Positions 61,225-64,000 of a stretch of DNA of 64,000 bases are shown in pieces; positions within the stretch are counted from its first letter, which is position 1, and each line of letters starts with the position of its first letter. Both the position numbers and the translations under genes were made by a program. The notes beneath the pieces were generated by a model that saw nothing but the letters and a program-made list of their open reading frames with translations, did no database searches and was not told the origin of the DNA. The DNA is from Carboxylicivirga sediminis (lineage in GTDB: Bacteria > Bacteroidota > Bacteroidia > Bacteroidales > Marinilabiliaceae), in NCBI RefSeq assembly GCF_018156225.1, contig NZ_JAGTAR010000013.1:1-64000 (forward strand), given 5' to 3'.

Positions 61225-62085
61225 CTAATTCAATCCAGCCACCTTACCATCTAACTCCCACTCATCTTTTATTGGTACTCCCAGGTGATGCAAAGCTGTC
61301 ACGGCAACGTCTACAACATCAACTTTATCTTTAATAAGACCTTGTTCAACATCCTTTCCGTTTAAGATATAAAAAATAGTTGTATGCTCATCAATGTTTT
61401 TCCCATGTTCATAACCACTTCCTCCATGATCGGTCGTGAGAATAACTAACCAATTTTCACCATCGTATTCCTTTCGTTGCTTAAGCGATTTAATTAGTGT
61501 ACCCACTCGTTTATCTGCTTTTTCAATACTTTTTAAATATTTTACTGAATCAGGTGAAAACCCGTTGACATGTCCTGAGTGATCAACTTCATCAAGCTGA
61601 ATAAAAATAGCATCAACATCCTCTCGTTTGATTACTTGTCTAGCAGTTTTTGTAACAGTTCTATCAAATAATCGAGATTTCTCAAAGTTGGCATCACCTT
61701 CCTGAAGAATATTGTGTATGGGTTTCCAATTCACAATTGAGTAGGTTTTAGCCATAGGATTATACTCCTTCAGTCGCTTAAAGAAGTGAGGATATTTTTC
61801 AATATTGGGATTTTTATACTCATTAGTTACTACATTATGTTTTTGGTGCCAAACTCCTGTTAACATTCCGGTCCAGCAAATCCCACTGCTACTTATAGGA
61901 TCTGTTTGTGCCGAAAAAGAATACGCACCTTCGCGCCATAGTCTATCAATATTGGGAGTATTGGCTCTCTTTAACGCGTCAGGCCTACAGCCATCGATCC
62001 CAATAATTAGTACTTTGTTATTTCCTGCATTAGAGTGATAACAACCCAATATAACAAACAGCATTAATACAAATAAATTTTTCAT
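61225..62085 (-). CDS. Secreted alkaline-phosphatase-superfamily phosphodiesterase
   Basis: This 286-residue secreted or lipid-anchored protein has a signal peptide (MKNLFVLMLFVILGCYHSNA, also resembling a lipobox). It belongs to the type I phosphodiesterase/nucleotide pyrophosphatase group of the alkaline phosphatase superfamily. Metal ligands appear in 'VLIIGIDGCRPDALK', 'IFIQLDEVDHSGHVNGFS' and 'VILTTDHGGSGYEHG'. The nucleophile region 'SSSGICWTGMLTGVWHQKH' is unusual, with no clear Thr directly where NPP has one. It may hydrolyse a phosphodiester or sugar-phosphate. It is separated from the ROK gene by 113 bases. Confidence 0.82.
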   Translation of the reverse strand: MKNLFVLMLFVILGCYHSNAGNNKVLIIGIDGCRPDALKRANTPNIDRLWREGAYSFSAQTDPISSSGICWTGMLTGVWHQKHNVVTNEYKNPNIEKYPHFFKRLKEYNPMAKTYSIVNWKPIHNILQEGDANFEKSRLFDRTVTKTARQVIKREDVDAIFIQLDEVDHSGHVNGFSPDSVKYLKSIEKADKRVGTLIKSLKQRKEYDGENWLVILTTDHGGSGYEHGKNIDEHTTIFYILNGKDVEQGLIKDKVDVVDVAVTALHHLGVPIKDEWELDGKVAGLN

Positions 62086-62172
62086 CTTCCTCTACTTATA
62101 AATTACGCGTGTATACGGTATTTAATTTCAATTAATATCAACGTTTAATCATACATAATCCAGCTCAAAATA

Positions 62173-62203
62173 TCGTTGCCCGCTTTAAAAAAAGGGGCAA
62201 CGA
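62173..62203 (-). terminator. Terminator hairpin downstream of the small secreted protein gene
   Basis: A nine-base perfect stem (TCGTTGCCC at 62173-62181, GGGCAACGA at 62195-62203) with a 13-base loop rich in A/T lies 20 bases after the stop at 62223. It separates this gene from the phosphodiesterase gene. Confidence 0.6.
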
Positions 62204-62222
62204 AACTCTTATTGACAATAGC

Positions 62223-62591
62223 TTACCCTTTTGCTTTTTTCATAGTAATGGGAATATCTCCTTCTGGGGTAACAGCATTACCTGCTAATTGACCATTTTT
62301 CAGCTCTAATTGCACCTCAACTTCTTCATATTGCACCTCAACTTTAAAGCTTACTTTATTGCCTTCAATTTTTAATGCAAAACCATTCACATCTTCATAC
62401 TCAAATACCAGCTTAACCTTTATTTCATTGCTGTCATTGAAAAAAACTGCTTTTCCAACCTGATACTCATAGGGGGCATGCTCAACATCAAACTCCCAAC
62501 TACCAATAACTTCCTTTTCTATTCCTTCCGCTTTTAAGTTCATTGTACTTACTAAAACCAATGAAACAAAAATTAACATCGCTCTTTTCAT
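62223..62591 (-). CDS. Small secreted beta-rich protein of unknown function
   Basis: This 122-residue protein has a cleavable signal (MKRAMLIFVSLVLVSTMNLKA) and a mature part of alternating beta-strand residues: 'GSWEFDVEHAPYEYQVGKAVFF', 'LKIEGNKVSFKVEVQYEEVE', 'VQLELKNGQLAGNAVTPEGD'. It resembles lipocalin-like or DUF-type small periplasmic proteins, but I do not recognise the family. A weak promoter element lies about 90 bases upstream and a hairpin follows the stop, so it is probably monocistronic. Confidence 0.7.
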   Translation of the reverse strand: MKRAMLIFVSLVLVSTMNLKAEGIEKEVIGSWEFDVEHAPYEYQVGKAVFFNDSNEIKVKLVFEYEDVNGFALKIEGNKVSFKVEVQYEEVEVQLELKNGQLAGNAVTPEGDIPITMKKAKG

Positions 62592-62676
62592 TCTAACTTA
62601 CTTTTTAAATTTATAAAACTATTATTTCAGATGGCCTATTACAATTAAGTTTCTATGCCTCCTAATCTGTTAGAAA

Positions 62677-62684
62677 CAAATTTA
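62677..62684 (-). promoter_or_regulatory. Possible -7 element upstream of the small secreted protein
   Basis: TAAATTTG on the minus strand matches TAnnTTTG. TTTA at 62705-62702 is a near-match to the TTTG element with a 17-base spacer. It lies about 85 bases before the ATG at 62591, so the 5' leader would be long. Support is modest. Confidence 0.3.
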
Positions 62685-62746
62685 TAAACGTAATTGCAAT
62701 GTAAAAAACTAAAGGGATAAACGGAACATATCAGGGATGAATGGTT

Positions 62747-63565
62747 CTACATATCCAGAATATCGATAAACTGTGGGGTGTAGCTTCTAGATACGGGAAG
62801 TAGAGTATCCACTTCCTTAACTTTAATTTTATAACCACGTCCTACTTTTCTAATCCAGTCAATATTTTCTACATTGATAGCGAATGAACGATGGCAGCGT
62901 AGCAATCCCTGAGACTGAAACTCTGACTGTACAATCTTCAAGGAGCTTCGTACCATTTCAGATTTAACGTTCCCCTTCTCAAGGTAAAAAATGGTAATAT
63001 AATTGTCTGTTGATTCCAGATAAAGCACGTTATCTCGCCGAATACTAATTTTAATTTGCCCTCTCTCGTCCTTAAAATTAAACATTTCAATTTTGTTTAT
63101 GTCTTCCCTAGTATCTGATTTATTAGCAGTGAAAACATAAAGAATTAGCAGTGAAAACAAATAGGGAAATATAACTATCAACAAAACATACTTAAAACTA
63201 TTAATCCACTCGGTGACATAAGAATACCCTTCCTCACCATAAATAAATGATAATGCAAATGTCAGAATAATAATCTCTGAGAAAAGCCACAACGTTAAAT
63301 TTCCAAGTTTGAAAGAATGCGATTTTGCAAAGAAATACATTCCTCCTTGAGATATACTCATTACAATAGCACCAATCAGAATAAACCCATTAATACCTAA
63401 TGAAGAAATCCAATATGGTGAAGCAATCCATTCGGACATATTAAATGCCTTGAGGCCTATTAGTAAAAATGTGCAAAGGCTCAATGTGACCAATAAATGT
63501 ATTAACCGATATCGTAACTCATTAAAAAATGACAGCTCTATGTTTATCAAGGCACCTTTCTTCAT
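62747..63565 (-). CDS. Membrane-anchored LytTR-type response regulator
   Basis: This 272-residue protein has four predicted membrane helices in its first half: 'LIHLLVTLSLCTFLLIGLKA', 'SLGINGFILIGAIVMSI', 'LTLWLFSEIIILTFALSFIYG' and 'YVLLIVIFPYLFSLLILYVF'. A C-terminal LytTR DNA-binding domain follows ('ISIRRDNVLYLESTDNYITI', 'LLRCHRSFAINVENIDWIRK', 'TLLPVSRSYTPQFIDIL'). It lacks a receiver domain, so the membrane part is the probable sensor. It is the first gene after the partial GH95 and may not belong to the glycan loci. Confidence 0.85.
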   Translation of the reverse strand: MKKGALINIELSFFNELRYRLIHLLVTLSLCTFLLIGLKAFNMSEWIASPYWISSLGINGFILIGAIVMSISQGGMYFFAKSHSFKLGNLTLWLFSEIIILTFALSFIYGEEGYSYVTEWINSFKYVLLIVIFPYLFSLLILYVFTANKSDTREDINKIEMFNFKDERGQIKISIRRDNVLYLESTDNYITIFYLEKGNVKSEMVRSSLKIVQSEFQSQGLLRCHRSFAINVENIDWIRKVGRGYKIKVKEVDTLLPVSRSYTPQFIDILDM

Positions 63566-63751
63566 TTAACCATTTTTATTCTTGCAAAAATATTTAAGGT
63601 CTTTGAAAACAACGTGTCAATCTATAAATTTATTTAAAAAAAAGAATCAATCAGCACAAAACCTATATCAATTCACTAAATGAAAACTACTTCGTACTCC
63701 TTCAGGCTATAAACACCTCCTTACATCAAACAATATTGACTATCATTAAAA

Positions 63752-63790
63752 ACAAAAAAGTCCACAGAATGATTCTGCAGACTTCTTTGT
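63752..63790 (-). terminator. Terminator hairpin after the GH95 fragment
   Basis: A near-perfect stem formed by ACAAA-x-AAGTC and GACTT-x-TTTGT closes at an internal CAGAAT/ATTCTG, spanning 63752-63790. It begins 18 bases past the stop of the partial GH95 gene and ends in a U-rich run on its transcript. Confidence 0.6.
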
Positions 63791-63807
63791 CAAAAAATCA
63801 TTTATAA

Positions 63808-64000
63808 TTATTGTATTCTGATATAGCCTTCATCAGGTAGTTCAAAAGCGACAACCTCACCATTTAACATGTACTTTCCTACTTGCCCAGGCTGCCCACT
63901 AATCATTGCGATAACAACTTGACCATTTTGCCACTTAATATCAACCACATAATTGCCCCTTGCTTTGAGTCCCTTGATAGATCCATTGCGCCAATTTTGT
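63808..64000 (-). CDS. GH95 alpha-L-fucosidase-type enzyme, C-terminal 63 residues only
   Basis: The gene enters from beyond the right edge and stops with TAA at 63810-63808. The visible end includes 'NWRNGSIKGLKARGNYVVDI' and 'KWQNGQVVIAMISGQPG', the C-terminal beta-domain pattern of GH95 (compare 'EVKGLLARGGFEVDIKWRDN' in the complete enzyme at 7649-10057). It is therefore probably another GH95-family enzyme, at least the fifth GH95-type gene in the window. Nothing upstream can be judged. Confidence 0.75.
   Translation of the reverse strand, partial: QNWRNGSIKGLKARGNYVVDIKWQNGQVVIAMISGQPGQVGKYMLNGEVVAFELPDEGYIRIQ

Noticed and set aside
1-64000. Search for mobile elements, CRISPR arrays, tRNA or rRNA genes
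   Set aside because: No transposase, integrase, regularly spaced repeats or cloverleaf-like sequences were recognised by eye.

Overview
The window is about 40% GC, and nearly every gene lies on the minus strand. It reads as a Bacteroidota (Bacteroidetes) chromosome. Supporting signs are two SusC/SusD pairs, each with its own ECF sigma factor and FecR anti-sigma factor, many SPII lipoprotein signals, TTTG-N(17-18)-TAnnTTTG promoters, and a dense set of glycoside hydrolases. The gene content suggests a marine or sediment glycan degrader (Marinilabiliales/Prolixibacteraceae-like), but genus cannot be read from the sequence. No rRNA, tRNA, CRISPR array, transposase or integrase was found. No stretch longer than 300 bases lacks a gene; the largest gaps are 19847-20109, 63566-63807 and 21703-21894.

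Layout. (A) 154-7516 is an AraC regulator divergent from a minus-strand operon: glycyl radical enzyme (GRE), its radical-SAM activase, a PhyH-type Fe/2-oxoglutarate dioxygenase, a sugar-phosphate-isomerase-like TIM barrel and a FucP-like transporter. (B) 7649-35746 is a fucose-centred polysaccharide utilization locus. Reading with transcription, it has ECF sigma, FecR, SusC and SusD, then GH29, GH95-like, GH29, URO-D-like, GH20, sulfatase, two GH95-like enzymes, a GH43/GH117-like protein, a GH29 with an in-frame stop, and GH95. (C) 35919-46359 is a second ECF/FecR/SusC/SusD set with a GH89 alpha-N-acetylglucosaminidase and a Tat-like alpha/alpha-barrel protein. (D) 46509-52194 has a Gfo/Idh/MocA oxidoreductase, a sugar porter, an unrecognised TIM-barrel-like protein and a SIS-domain protein, with a divergent AraC regulator. 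(E) 52277-61111 has a phosphoesterase/beta-propeller fusion, an endoglycoceramidase-like GH5, and a sugar-catabolic operon (ROK repressor, FucU mutarotase, zinc alcohol dehydrogenase, AllA-like cupin, aldo/keto reductase). (F) 61225-64000 has a secreted phosphodiesterase, a small secreted protein, a membrane LytTR regulator and the C-terminal end of another GH95.

How the genes may work together (inference). The enzyme mix of alpha-L-fucosidases, beta-N-acetylhexosaminidase, alpha-N-acetylglucosaminidase, sulfatase and endoglycoceramidase-like GH5 points to fucosylated, sulfated, HexNAc-containing glycoconjugates. SusC/D pairs import oligosaccharides, exo-enzymes release fucose-like sugars, and FucP-like and sugar-porter proteins carry the monosaccharides inward. 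No FucI, FucK or FucA is present. The sugar may therefore be handled by the FucU/dehydrogenase/AllA-like/AKR operon or by the GRE operon, whose chemistry I cannot assign. The GRE cassette is the best candidate here for an undescribed system.

Recurring regulatory structure: a hairpin follows each fecR and each susD, so each ECF-SusCD unit is punctuated in the same way. The AraC/GRE intergenic region carries a 7-bp direct repeat spaced 21 bp, as expected for AraC half-sites.
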